In this document: positions 32,079 to 41,540 of the stretch, in pieces
Layout: the number at the start of each line of letters is the position of its first letter
Position numbering within the stretch: the stretch's first letter is position 1
From: Candidatus Nitrohelix vancouverensis
GTDB lineage: Bacteria > Nitrospinota > Nitrospinia > Nitrospinales > VA-1
Reading direction: 5' to 3'
Assembly (NCBI GenBank): GCA_015698305.1
Contig: CP048620.1
Coordinates: 437,885 to 501,884, forward strand
DNA: 64,000 nt
Program-made: the position numbers and the translations under genes
Notes under the pieces: generated by a model
Database searches by the model: none
What the model was told of the DNA's origin: nothing
Seen by the model: only the letters and a program-made list of their open reading frames with translations

Positions 32079-33539
32079 ATGGAACTGATTCACGCCCCGC
32101 GATTGAACGCCGAATCGCTGACCTGGTTGAACGCCCGAAAACCTTTGGACCTGCCCGATCTTGCCGGGCATCTGGTGATTCTGGATTTCTGGACTTTTTG
32201 CTGTATCAACTGCATCCACATCATCCCCACGCTGAAAAGTCTGGAAGAAAAATACCCTGACCAGTTGGTGGTGATCGGCGTTCACAGCCCCAAATTCCCA
32301 GCCGAGCAACGCGTCGAGAATCTTCAGGCGGCGGTGCAACGTTATGAAATCGTTCACCCTGTCGTGCACGACCCCGACTTTACGATCTGGAAACAATACG
32401 CCATTCGCGCCTGGCCCACGCTGGTTTTCATCGGCCCCGACGGCTATATTCTGGGCGAATTGCCCGGCGAACCGGACCCGGAGATTTTAACGGCGACTCT
32501 CGACGCCCTGATCGAAGATCTTGAAAAAAAGAAGGTCCTGCAAAACAAGGCAGCGGAATTGTTAAAACCCGCAGGGGTCGTAGACAGCAGCCAATTACGC
32601 TTTCCGGGAAAAATCGCCTACAGCTCAAGCGACCGGGAGTTTGCCATCGCCGACAGCAACCATAATCAAATCGTAACCGCCGACATGAGCGGCGCCATCA
32701 GCCGACGCATCGGGAGCGGAGAGATCGGACAGCGCGACGGTTCGTTCGAAGAGGCGCAATTCTACCGACCGCAGGGCTTGTGCTATCAAGACGGTCTGAT
32801 CTGGGTGGCGGATACGGAAAATCATCTGATTCGAAAAATAGACTTGAAGGCGGGAAAGGTTTCGACCGTCGCCGGAACAGGGAAACAGGGAATTCCCCTC
32901 AAAGGACAGTCCAAAGCGCTGGAGATTGCCATCAGTTCCCCCTGGGACGTCTCCCTGCACGATGGCTGGCTCTATTTCGCCAACGCGGGGACGCATCAGA
33001 TCGGAGTTCTACATATCGACGAAGCAAGCGTTTCGCAGTTCGCAGGCACCGGAGCGGAAGCGCTGGTGGACGGGCCGCGTCTTACCGGAGTGTTCGCGCA
33101 ACCCAGCGGCCTGAGCGTTGGAGAGGAAAAATTATTTCTGGCGGACAGCGAAACCAGTTCCATCCGTAGCGTGCGGCTGGACGATATCGGATTGATCGCA
33201 ACCTATGTCGGGACCGGCCTGTTCGACTTCGGCGACGCCGACGGCAAGGGCAAGCAGGCGGTTTTGCAACATGCGCTGGGCCTGCATTACGATCAGGGCA
33301 AGCTCTACATCGCCGATTCCTACAATCACAAAATCAAAATTCTGGATTTAAAATCGCTTGAGACGACAACGCTTCAAGCCTCTGTCGATCTGCTCTGCGA
33401 CGATACCAGTTGCACGCGACTGTCGGAACCTGCGGGCGTGGTCAAGGTGGGAGGGCATCTCTATGTGTCCGACACCAACAATCACCGTATCGTCAAAATC
33501 GATTTGAACTCTGGACGCTCTGAAATTTTCATCAACTGA
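32079..33539 (+). CDS. Thioredoxin-like / NHL-repeat protein (NHLRC2-like)
   Basis: 486 residues without a signal peptide. The N-terminal 150 residues are a TlpA-like thioredoxin domain with WTFCCINCIH (Cys41, Cys42, Cys45). From residue 180 a six-bladed NHL beta-propeller follows, with repeats such as FYRPQGLCYQDGLIWVADTENHLIRK and LSEPAGVVKVGGHLYVSDTNNHRIVK (both visible in part: WVADTENHLIRKID, YVSDTNNHRIVKID). The same architecture is found in animal NHLRC2. Function in bacteria is unknown. Followed after 2 bases by a small membrane-protein gene. Confidence 0.88.
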   Translation: MELIHAPRLNAESLTWLNARKPLDLPDLAGHLVILDFWTFCCINCIHIIPTLKSLEEKYPDQLVVIGVHSPKFPAEQRVENLQAAVQRYEIVHPVVHDPDFTIWKQYAIRAWPTLVFIGPDGYILGELPGEPDPEILTATLDALIEDLEKKKVLQNKAAELLKPAGVVDSSQLRFPGKIAYSSSDREFAIADSNHNQIVTADMSGAISRRIGSGEIGQRDGSFEEAQFYRPQGLCYQDGLIWVADTENHLIRKIDLKAGKVSTVAGTGKQGIPLKGQSKALEIAISSPWDVSLHDGWLYFANAGTHQIGVLHIDEASVSQFAGTGAEALVDGPRLTGVFAQPSGLSVGEEKLFLADSETSSIRSVRLDDIGLIATYVGTGLFDFGDADGKGKQAVLQHALGLHYDQGKLYIADSYNHKIKILDLKSLETTTLQASVDLLCDDTSCTRLSEPAGVVKVGGHLYVSDTNNHRIVKIDLNSGRSEIFIN

Positions 33540-33541
33540 AT

Positions 33542-33706
33542 ATGGACCCCATTCGATACGGATTTATGCAAACCATCATAGACTTCATCGGCTCGTTACC
33601 CCCGCTTCTGCAACTGCTCGCCGGCGTGTTCGGCACGCTCGCCATCATCAAAACTCTCATGATCGTCGTGGATTTTATTGAGGACAGGCGGGAAGGAAAA
33701 GGCTGA
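33542..33706 (+). CDS. Small single-span membrane protein
   Basis: 54 residues from the ATG two bases after the NHL gene's stop. One hydrophobic helix (LLQLLAGVFGTLAIIKTLMIVV) is followed by a charged tail, DFIEDRREGKG. The tight spacing suggests translational coupling. The family is not recognised. Confidence 0.5.
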   Translation: MDPIRYGFMQTIIDFIGSLPPLLQLLAGVFGTLAIIKTLMIVVDFIEDRREGKG

Positions 33707-33730
33707 GCCTTATCTTTCAAGCGGGAGACT

Positions 33731-35425
33731 TCAGGTGAGGATCATCTGCCGGGCGTGTTCTCTCGCCGCGTCGGTGATCGTGGCGCCTGCAGACATACGC
33801 GCGATTTCTTCGACGCGCTCTTCATATTTCAAAAGCTCGATCACGGAGCGGGTGCGTTTGCCCTTCACTTCCTTACGCACTGAAAAATGCGCGTCCGCCA
33901 TGCCCGCGATTTGAGGCAGGTGGCTGACGCAGAACACTTGCTTGGTCGCCGCCAGTTTTTTCAGCTTCACACCGACTTTTTCAGCGGTGTTGCCGCCGAT
34001 GCCGGTGTCCACTTCGTCAAAGATCAAAACCGGAACGTCGTCCTGCTTGTTGAGAATCGTTTTGATTGCCAGCATCACCCGCGAGATTTCGCCGCCGGAG
34101 GCGATCTTTGCCAGAGGCCTCAGTTCCTCGCCGGGGTTGGGAGAAAATAGAAACTCCATTGTCCCCAATCCCAGAGATCCCAGTTTGGTCGCCTTGCCGC
34201 GAAACTTGACAAAACTGTCGGCGTCGGCGTCGTAACTGAAACGCGTTCCAAACTGAACGGAATTCATGTTGAGGTCGCGCAATTCCTTTTCAATTTTATC
34301 CTTTAATTGTTCTGCGATCTTTTCCCGGCGATCGGCAAGCTCCGTCGCCATTTGCTGTAATTTTTTCTGATGATCTTTAATTGAATTTTCCAGCGACTGC
34401 ATGGACTCCTGAGAAGAAGCCAGCGACTCCAGTTCGCTTGCAATGGCGTCGCGCCGCTCCATGACGGCGGAAAGATCGCCGCCGTATTTACGCTTCAAGC
34501 CTGTGAGCTCTGCGAGGCGGTCCTCAATCTCTTCCAGACGCGATGGGTCGGACAAAATCGAACGGGCATAATCCCGCAACTCCTCCGTCAACTCCTCAAT
34601 CTCGAACAAGGCGGTTTGCGCCCGTTCGCTCAGGGGTTTCGCTTCTTCATCAATACCCGCCAAAGATTCCAGTTCGCGCAGAGCCTGTCCCAACTGGGAG
34701 AGAACGGCAGGGTCCGCTTCAGACAAGATATCCTGCGCCCGCGACGCGGACTGATGCAGTTTTTCTGAATTGCGTAATTTGTTGCGTTCGGCAAGCAGAT
34801 CGTCTTCCTCGCCCTCCTGAAGATTCGCCTGCTCGATTTCATTGAGCTGAAAACTCAGCAACTCTTCACGTTCTTTCTTCGACGCCTCGGCCTCGCGCAG
34901 ACGCCGCAACGCATCAACATCCTTTCTCCAGGCCGCGAAGGCTTCGCCGAGTTGAATTCGATCCGTCATGGTCTTGCCGTACAGGTCGAGCAGGTCCAGA
35001 TGGTTTTCCGGGTGCAACAGGGTCTGGTGATCGTGTTGACCGTGAATGTCCACGAGGCGGGAACCGAGATTTGATAAGGCGGCGACCGAAACCTGGCTGT
35101 CGTTGACAAAACAGCGGCCCTTGCCGTTGCTCGATAAAACCCGTTTGACGATCAATTGACCGTCGTCGAGTTCAACGCCGAGTTCATCCAGCATCCCCAG
35201 CAAGCGTTTTCCATCCACCTGAAAACAAGCCTCCACGCGCGCCGAAGTTTCTCCGGTGCGAATGCAATCGTAATCGGCGCGACCGCCGAGGATGAGGTTG
35301 AGCGCATCGAGAAGAATCGATTTACCCGCCCCGGTCTCTCCGGTCAGAACGTTCAGACCGGATTGAAAATCGACGGTCAATTTGTCGATGATCGCGAAAT
35401 TTTCAATTTGAAGATGTGAAAGCAT
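33731..35425 (-). CDS. recN: DNA repair protein RecN
   Basis: SMC-like ATPase that acts in double-strand-break repair. The 564-residue product begins MLSHLQIENFAIIDKL, has the Walker A GETGAGKS near residue 33, a central coiled coil, and a C-terminal ABC signature (ASGGEISRVMLAIKT) with Walker B VLIFDEVDTGIGG. Length is normal. It is 5 bases upstream of the stop of the TatT-like gene, giving a short operon with transcription from the latter. Confidence 0.97.
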   Translation of the reverse strand: MLSHLQIENFAIIDKLTVDFQSGLNVLTGETGAGKSILLDALNLILGGRADYDCIRTGETSARVEACFQVDGKRLLGMLDELGVELDDGQLIVKRVLSSNGKGRCFVNDSQVSVAALSNLGSRLVDIHGQHDHQTLLHPENHLDLLDLYGKTMTDRIQLGEAFAAWRKDVDALRRLREAEASKKEREELLSFQLNEIEQANLQEGEEDDLLAERNKLRNSEKLHQSASRAQDILSEADPAVLSQLGQALRELESLAGIDEEAKPLSERAQTALFEIEELTEELRDYARSILSDPSRLEEIEDRLAELTGLKRKYGGDLSAVMERRDAIASELESLASSQESMQSLENSIKDHQKKLQQMATELADRREKIAEQLKDKIEKELRDLNMNSVQFGTRFSYDADADSFVKFRGKATKLGSLGLGTMEFLFSPNPGEELRPLAKIASGGEISRVMLAIKTILNKQDDVPVLIFDEVDTGIGGNTAEKVGVKLKKLAATKQVFCVSHLPQIAGMADAHFSVRKEVKGKRTRSVIELLKYEERVEEIARMSAGATITDAAREHARQMILT

Positions 35426-35430
35426 GACAG

Positions 35431-36156
35431 TCAGTTGCCGTTTTGCGCTGAGAGTTCGCCCAACAGTTGTTTCGCTTGATTCGCCGTTTCAGGGTCGCCA
35501 ATCGCGGAAGAAGTATTCATGAGTCGGGACAGGCGCCGTAGCGTTGCAAGGGCTTCGGCGGATTCGCCGCGCGCCTTGAGAATTTCCGCAAGATAAAGAT
35601 AGTTTTCCATGAACAGCGGTCCGTTCTCAACGGCCCGTTTCAAATAATCCAGCGCCCGATTCTTATCGCCGCCAAGAATAACAGGCAGTTCAAAATACAG
35701 TTTTCCAAGGGCGCGATACGGGCCGCCATGATCGACCTTTGGATTCAAACGAGCGGCGATTTCCATATTTTCGCGCAAGGGGTCGATAATGCCGATACTT
35801 TTCCACAGCCCTTGAAGTTGCCCCAGTCTGCCAATGCATAACCCTTTAAAAAAATAACCGTGCGCGGATTGTTGGCTGATCTCCGTTGCGCGCGTCGCCT
35901 GCTCGATACAGCGGCGATAATACTCCTCGCGTTGCAATCCTTCGGAGCGTTTCGCGATCGCGTAAAAAACCCGCCCCATACGCCAGGCCGTCTCATCATC
36001 CGGCCCCGGAGCCGATTGGCGTAACTCTTTTTCCAGAGACAGAAATTCCTGAACCGTTTCGCCCTCCGTATACAATCGATCCAGCCGGGCATAAGGATCG
36101 GAAACGTCGGCGAAAATGGCGAGCATGAACAACCATGTCAGTGAAGCGGAGATCAT
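35431..36156 (-). CDS. TPR-type protein, TAtT/TRAP-T-component-like
   Basis: 241 residues with an N-terminal hydrophobic helix (signal peptide or anchor) and several TPR-like helix pairs. GGDKNRALDYLKRAVENGPLF and FMENYLYLAEIL resemble the TatT/RMDN family that works with TRAP transporters or as a generic scaffold. No TRAP transporter genes are in view, so a specific role cannot be given. Upstream of recN on the same strand. Confidence 0.7.
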   Translation of the reverse strand: MISASLTWLFMLAIFADVSDPYARLDRLYTEGETVQEFLSLEKELRQSAPGPDDETAWRMGRVFYAIAKRSEGLQREEYYRRCIEQATRATEISQQSAHGYFFKGLCIGRLGQLQGLWKSIGIIDPLRENMEIAARLNPKVDHGGPYRALGKLYFELPVILGGDKNRALDYLKRAVENGPLFMENYLYLAEILKARGESAEALATLRRLSRLMNTSSAIGDPETANQAKQLLGELSAQNGN

Positions 36157-36178
36157 ACTTTTAATTTCATTTTTTTAA

Positions 36179-36276
36179 AGGGCGCTTACGCTATAATATA
36201 AAGTGACGACATTTCATCAGGTTCGCTGTCTGGCGAACTCCAAGCTCCCGATTCAATAATCTATCATAAGCGCCCT
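36179..36276. repeat. Inverted repeat flanking the mlaC leader
   Basis: AGGGCGCTTA (36179-36188) and TAAGCGCCCT (36267-36276) are perfect 10-bp complements. The second arm ends at the base before the mlaC ATG. A TATAAT (36193-36198) and a smaller hairpin GTTCGC/GCGAAC (36221-36238) lie between. No normal ribosome-binding site precedes the ATG. Confidence 0.5.
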
Positions 36277-36891
36277 ATGATTCAATCCGTTAAAATTATC
36301 GCTTTTATTCTTTTATGGACCGGCCTGACCCTGTCCCCGGCCCTTGCAAACAAGCAAACCGGCGCGGCGCCTCAGACGACCGTGGAGCAATTGCTCGACG
36401 CCATTCAAAAAATCAAAATTGAAAACGACAAGGGGAAAGCTCAAAACGCATCGGAACACACCCCACACGCACTGAGCAAACTCAATATGGAATGGATCAG
36501 CGCCAAAGCGCTGGGTAAATACTGGGATCAGCGGACGGAGGTTGAGCAAAAAGAATTTACCGAATTATTGTCGCAGTTGTTCGTTCATGTCGCTTTCCCC
36601 AATTCGGGAAAATTTTTCGCCGAGCTTAAAATTCACTACGGCAAGACGACGCTCAATAAAGACCGCGCCATCGTTCCGATGAAAGTGGTTCACACGGAGG
36701 AAGGCGAAGTGGGAATTGATTTTCACCTGCGAACGACGGACAAGGGCGAATGGAAAATCGTCGACGTCGATCTGGACGAGGTCAGCATGAGAAACAACTT
36801 GCGCAATCAATTCTACAAAATACTCGCTAAGGACGGTTACCCGGACCTTATCAGACGTATGACGGAGAAACTCCAGGAATCCAAAGGCTGA
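36277..36891 (+). CDS. MlaC/Ttg2D-like phospholipid-binding protein
   Basis: 204 residues with a signal peptide ending near ALA-NKQ. The mature protein follows the MlaC pattern (VEQLLDAIQKIK, then KALGKYWDQRTEVEQKEFTELLSQLFVHV, and YGKTTLNKDRAIVPMKV; these define the lipid-binding NTF2-like fold). MlaC carries phospholipid between outer and inner membranes. No MlaA, D, E or F is adjacent; instead a YfhO-like gene follows 4 bases later, so it may serve a different lipid-linked path. Confidence 0.85.
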   Translation: MIQSVKIIAFILLWTGLTLSPALANKQTGAAPQTTVEQLLDAIQKIKIENDKGKAQNASEHTPHALSKLNMEWISAKALGKYWDQRTEVEQKEFTELLSQLFVHVAFPNSGKFFAELKIHYGKTTLNKDRAIVPMKVVHTEEGEVGIDFHLRTTDKGEWKIVDVDLDEVSMRNNLRNQFYKILAKDGYPDLIRRMTEKLQESKG

Positions 36892-36895
36892 GGCC

Positions 36896-39175
36896 ATGCC
36901 TGCACAGTCCCTCGCTTCGTCGTCCACGCCTCCGGATTTATTCCGGCAAGAACTTGCCGCCGTCGTTCTGCTGATCGGCGCCTTCGCCTTTCTGTTTCGC
37001 AATATTCTTTTCTCCGGCGAAATTTTCTATTTCCGCGACATCCTGCAATACGCCTATCCCATGAAGCGCTTCCTGTGGGAATCGTTTCACAACGGGAGTC
37101 TGCCGCTTTGGTGGCCGGAGATCTCTGGCGGTGTTCCCTTTCTCGCCCTGATGCACCCCGGCGCCTTCTACCCTTTGTCGGCGCTGTTTTTTCTTGATGA
37201 TTTCAACACAGCCTTCAATCTCTTCTTTCTGATCCAGCACTGGTTGCTGACGATCTTTGTCTACGCGCTTTGCCGCAACAATTCGATGTCTCCCGCCGCT
37301 TCATGCGGCGCCGCCATCGTCGCCTTGTACGGCGGTTTTTTCCTGTCGCTGTCGTCTTATCACAATCATTTTCAGTCCGCGATCTGGTTTCCGCTCTCTC
37401 TTCTGCTCTTTCGGGAATTCGCGAAAACCCGACACCGCGCCAGTTTCGCCGGACTCGTGATCATTCTTGCCGTTCAGCTACTGGGCGGAAGCCCTGAAAT
37501 GTGTCTGCTCAGTTACATCGTCCTGACGCTGTATGCGCTGTTCATGATCCCCGGATCGCAAAACTTTGGGAGCGCCTCGCGTGTCGGCTGGTTGATGTTT
37601 TCAATCCTGCTCGCCATGGTCTTGTCGGCGATGCAGTTGCTTCCGACCTTTCGCTTGCTGGAACAGACGGTGAGGACGGAGGGGCTTGACTTCGCCGCCA
37701 GCGTTCGCTGGTCACTGCTCCCGGGCGATCTCAAGGCTTTTGTATTGCCCGAAAATTTCCGCCAATACATGTTCAAGCCGGGAGCCACAGTCGACTATTT
37801 CCTGCAAAGTCCGTATATGGGCCTGCTTGCGATCACGACGCTCTTGTTGACCCTGCTCTGTTTTTTGAGGAACCGGGCGCTGAGCTTTTGGACAATCCTC
37901 TTTGCTCTGGGCATCTTCTTCGCTTTAGGCGAACACAATCCTCTTTATGTCTGGTTTTTCGATCACGCGCCCCTGTTCGACAAATTTCGCTACCCGGCGA
38001 AATTTCTTTTTCTCTCGGCTTTCGCCCTGGTCTTTATCGCCGGACACGGCATCGACCTGCTCGCTGATAAACTGAAGGCAAAGCCTGAGGCCAACACGGT
38101 ACTGCGCTGGATTCTCGTCGCGTTGATCTTCTCTGTGGTCAGCCTTTCCTTATCGGCTCCGGGACGGGGCATCTTGTCGCCGCTGATCTTCTTTTCGTCT
38201 TTCATCGTAGCCGCATCCCTACTCGCGAAAAGTAGAATGAGCGCCGCGTCCTTCAAATGGATTCTGGTTCTGTTATCGCTCGCTGAATTGTCTTACAGAA
38301 ACATTCCTCTCATTCCAAGCGCTCAGGATTCGTTTTATGCCCAGCCGCCGACCCTGGCTCGTTTCTTTCATCAACAAGAGCCGCCGTTTCGAATTTATTC
38401 CGGCGATCTGGACGGCAAGGTCCTGCCCACCAAGCAATCCTTTCCCAAGGCAAAGAATATGCATTTGCTGAGCAGAACCTACAAGGAACGGCTGTATCCA
38501 AATCTCAGCTCCGCGTATGGGGTGGAGTCGGTGGACGGGCTGACGGCCCTGAAGCTGAAGGATGTGGAACGCTGGACGCAAACTTTTATCAACGCATCCA
38601 ATGAACGTCGCAAGATAATGCTGGAGAGAAGCAACGCGCGTTACTGGATCACGGAAGAGCTTTCCACGCCTCTCTCCGAAACCTTTCCCGTCGGCCTGAA
38701 TCAGATTGTCGAACTCCGCGAACCCTTGCCGCGCGCTTTTATCGTTGGAGAAACGAGACGCGTGTCCGATGCGGACGCTATGAGTCTTTATTTCGATCCG
38801 TCTTTCGACCCCAAACAGGTCGCCCTCACCGAAGCGCCGCTGAACCTCAAAGGAGGCGCGCCTTTCACCGACGTTTCCAATTCGATTGCATACGCTCGCA
38901 ATGGACTGAGCCTCGAGATTCGTCTGGATCGACCGGGAATGCTGACGCTCCTCGACAACTGGTTCCCCGGATGGGAAGTGAGCGTGAACGGACAAGCCGC
39001 TCAGGCGCTCAAGATCAACGGCATGTATCGCGGCGTTGCGCTGGGCGCTGGAATGAATCGCGTCGAGTGGAAGTTCTGGCCGGAAGGCCTGAGCGCCGGA
39101 CTGTCGATCAGCGGCGCGGGTTTAGTGTTTCTGCTCCTCACGCTCCGACTGGGATGGAAGCGACGCGGCGCCTGA
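36896..39175 (+). CDS. YfhO-like polytopic membrane protein
   Basis: 759 residues with about 12-13 hydrophobic helices and a C-terminal extracytoplasmic region. The N-terminal signature FRDILQYAYPMKRFLWES and LPLWWPEISGGVPFLA match the YfhO/DUF family of GT-C-like transferases that decorate cell-surface polymers with sugars in Bacillus. The last 350 residues end in FPGWEVSVNG, also typical. Acceptor and donor in this organism are unknown. Follows mlaC closely and converges with the cyclase gene. Confidence 0.8.
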   Translation: MPAQSLASSSTPPDLFRQELAAVVLLIGAFAFLFRNILFSGEIFYFRDILQYAYPMKRFLWESFHNGSLPLWWPEISGGVPFLALMHPGAFYPLSALFFLDDFNTAFNLFFLIQHWLLTIFVYALCRNNSMSPAASCGAAIVALYGGFFLSLSSYHNHFQSAIWFPLSLLLFREFAKTRHRASFAGLVIILAVQLLGGSPEMCLLSYIVLTLYALFMIPGSQNFGSASRVGWLMFSILLAMVLSAMQLLPTFRLLEQTVRTEGLDFAASVRWSLLPGDLKAFVLPENFRQYMFKPGATVDYFLQSPYMGLLAITTLLLTLLCFLRNRALSFWTILFALGIFFALGEHNPLYVWFFDHAPLFDKFRYPAKFLFLSAFALVFIAGHGIDLLADKLKAKPEANTVLRWILVALIFSVVSLSLSAPGRGILSPLIFFSSFIVAASLLAKSRMSAASFKWILVLLSLAELSYRNIPLIPSAQDSFYAQPPTLARFFHQQEPPFRIYSGDLDGKVLPTKQSFPKAKNMHLLSRTYKERLYPNLSSAYGVESVDGLTALKLKDVERWTQTFINASNERRKIMLERSNARYWITEELSTPLSETFPVGLNQIVELREPLPRAFIVGETRRVSDADAMSLYFDPSFDPKQVALTEAPLNLKGGAPFTDVSNSIAYARNGLSLEIRLDRPGMLTLLDNWFPGWEVSVNGQAAQALKINGMYRGVALGAGMNRVEWKFWPEGLSAGLSISGAGLVFLLLTLRLGWKRRGA

Positions 39176-39182
39176 GTCCGGT

Positions 39183-41420
39183 CTATTTGGAGGTCATCTG
39201 ATAAACCCCGTCCCAGGATTCCGGCGGCGGGTCTTTCAAATACTCGTCGCAACGAGCGATGAAGGTTTTGGACGGTCCGTCTCCCGGTCGTCTGTTCAGG
39301 GTGTCGTTGAATCGGTTCTTCGCCGCTTCAAACTCCTGCCCCCTGTACAAACGCAGTCCATCTTCAAAACATCTCATGGCCTGCATGCTTTCAGGGTCCA
39401 GTTCCCCTTTTTTTGCAAGAACTTCATAGATGGTGATGGGTTCGTTCTTGCCAACGACGCGGATCATATCGAGTTCCCTGATTTCAAGATCGTCTTTGAC
39501 ATCTCCATAGGTGTATTGGCTGATCATGATCGCGGTGCCGTAAACTTTGTTTACGCCCTCCAGACGCGACGCCAGATTCACGGAATCGCCCATGATCGTG
39601 TAATCCATTCTCATTTTCGAACCCATGTTGCCGACGACCATTGAGCCCGTGTTGATGCCCATGCGAACGTGTAAATCCGGCTTGCCCTGCTTGCGCCACT
39701 CGTCGCGCATGACGCTGATTTTTTCATTCATTGCCAGCGATGCAAGGCAGGCTTTGAGGGCGTGATCCGGGTACTCGATGGGAGCGCCGTAAAACGCGAT
39801 GATGGCGTCGCCTTCATACTTGTCGATGGTGCCGTCGTATTGCATAACAACGTCAGACATCGCCGTTAAATATTCGTTGAGAAATTCCACAAGGTCATTG
39901 GGCGTGAACTGTTCGGAGAAGGAAGAGAAACCCGCGATGTCTGAAAAATAGGCCGTCATGCGTCGCTCAATGCCTCCCAGCTTGAGGAGCTTGGGGTCTT
40001 TCAATAAACGATTGATGACCTCGGGCGACAGATACTGACCAAATGCGCCCTGAATGAACCGGCTTTGTTTTGATTGAAAAAAGTAATTGTAGCTGGTGAT
40101 CGAAATGAACACCAAAAGGATCTGCAATGAGGGGTAGGTCAAATTGATCAACACGCCCTGATTGAACATGTGTTGGGCAAAAAAGAAAAACCCCACAAAC
40201 AGGCTGGTGGAAAATACAAATCCCAAGGCCCAGTTCGCCTTGGGAAGAATCGCTGAAAGCAAAACTCCAAAAAAGATGATCAAGGCATAGTTCAGGGTGT
40301 GGTACCACTTCGGTTCGTGCAGGTAGTTGCTATGCAAGATATTATCAACGATGGTGGCGTGAATTTCGACGCCGGGGAACAGGTTTTGAAAAGGCGTCGG
40401 TCGTAAATCCGTAAGGCCCTTTCCCGTCGCGCCGACCAGAACCAAACGACTGTCCAGCAAATCCGGGTCCACCTTGTCCTGTAAAATATCAATGACCGAG
40501 TAGTAAGGGAACTGACCCTTGTCGCCGTAAAAATTGATCAGGAATTTGGCGTGCAGATCCGTCGGCACTTTCAAATCGTTGATGAAAACCGATTCCACTC
40601 CAAACTCACCCGCGCGAAAATTCGGCGGCGGCTCCTCAAGAAAATGCGCCAGCGCTTGCAGGAAAAGCGGAGCGTAGTAATGCTCCTTCGCTTTAACAAT
40701 CAAGGGAAAACGCCTGAGCACGCCATCACGATCCGGTTGAATATTCAAAAACCCGCCGCCCATGGATTTTTCAATGAACATCGGCAAGCTGTTTTCAACG
40801 GCGTTAAAATCCAATAGAAAATCAAGGTGCGCGTTCGGCTTGATCTGTGGGCTGATATAACGCGTCGACTCAATCGCGCGAAGATTATCGTCGATTTGCT
40901 CCTTCGACAAATGACTCACCACGTCCACGTCGTCATGAAAAAAATATCCCAGGACTACGTTTTCAGACTTTTCAATCAGGTCGGCAAAATGTTCATCCGA
41001 AGTCTGTTGAGACATGATCTCATTCAGAATCTCCTGCACCGTTTCCGATGGCAGACCAATGCTACTTGCAGAATCTTCCAGCAAAACCAGAGCTTCGGAA
41101 CGACTGCCCGAACCCGATTCTGCGAACACCACGTCGTATCCGATGGTGATCACTCCCATCTGGGTCAACTTCTCGGTGAGCAAGGCCAGCACAGAGCGCG
41201 GCCAGGGCCATTGCCCGAGAGCGTCGACGCTCTTCTCATCAATCGCAACGACCGCCACTTCCGGACCTGGATCGATTTCTCCCCGGTTTACAAAGCGAAT
41301 ATCAGTCAGGTGATTTTCCGCAACTTCCAGAATCGCAGGCTGCCATGCCGCAAGAAGAACCACGAAGACAGACAGCAAAAATCCTAGTTTTAAGGGAGTT
41401 ATTCGAAAAAATTTCGTCAT
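39183..41420 (-). CDS. CHASE2-domain class III adenylate cyclase
   Basis: 745 residues. After an N-terminal helix, residues 40-330 form an extracytoplasmic CHASE2 sensor (VAVVAIDEKSVDALGQWPWPRS, LRRFPLIV, VLVGATGKGLTDLRPTPF as short signatures). Three transmembrane helices lead to the cyclase domain from about residue 480. Catalytic features are complete: metal ligand in FSDIAGFSSF, DKYEGDAIIAFYGAP with the adenine-selecting Lys, and DYTIMGDSVNLASRLEG. It therefore should make cAMP. It is divergent from a FecR-domain gene, a pairing seen in many Gram-negatives. Confidence 0.93.
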   Translation of the reverse strand: MTKFFRITPLKLGFLLSVFVVLLAAWQPAILEVAENHLTDIRFVNRGEIDPGPEVAVVAIDEKSVDALGQWPWPRSVLALLTEKLTQMGVITIGYDVVFAESGSGSRSEALVLLEDSASSIGLPSETVQEILNEIMSQQTSDEHFADLIEKSENVVLGYFFHDDVDVVSHLSKEQIDDNLRAIESTRYISPQIKPNAHLDFLLDFNAVENSLPMFIEKSMGGGFLNIQPDRDGVLRRFPLIVKAKEHYYAPLFLQALAHFLEEPPPNFRAGEFGVESVFINDLKVPTDLHAKFLINFYGDKGQFPYYSVIDILQDKVDPDLLDSRLVLVGATGKGLTDLRPTPFQNLFPGVEIHATIVDNILHSNYLHEPKWYHTLNYALIIFFGVLLSAILPKANWALGFVFSTSLFVGFFFFAQHMFNQGVLINLTYPSLQILLVFISITSYNYFFQSKQSRFIQGAFGQYLSPEVINRLLKDPKLLKLGGIERRMTAYFSDIAGFSSFSEQFTPNDLVEFLNEYLTAMSDVVMQYDGTIDKYEGDAIIAFYGAPIEYPDHALKACLASLAMNEKISVMRDEWRKQGKPDLHVRMGINTGSMVVGNMGSKMRMDYTIMGDSVNLASRLEGVNKVYGTAIMISQYTYGDVKDDLEIRELDMIRVVGKNEPITIYEVLAKKGELDPESMQAMRCFEDGLRLYRGQEFEAAKNRFNDTLNRRPGDGPSKTFIARCDEYLKDPPPESWDGVYQMTSK

Positions 41421-41540
41421 TAGGAAAAGAATCAGATTTATATGCTAGAATTTATTATACGCTGGATGTGGGTAATTACTAAGAGTTACAGCGCTTTACA
41501 GAGCAAAACTTATACAATCTTCTGAAAGGCAAATGTCGGT

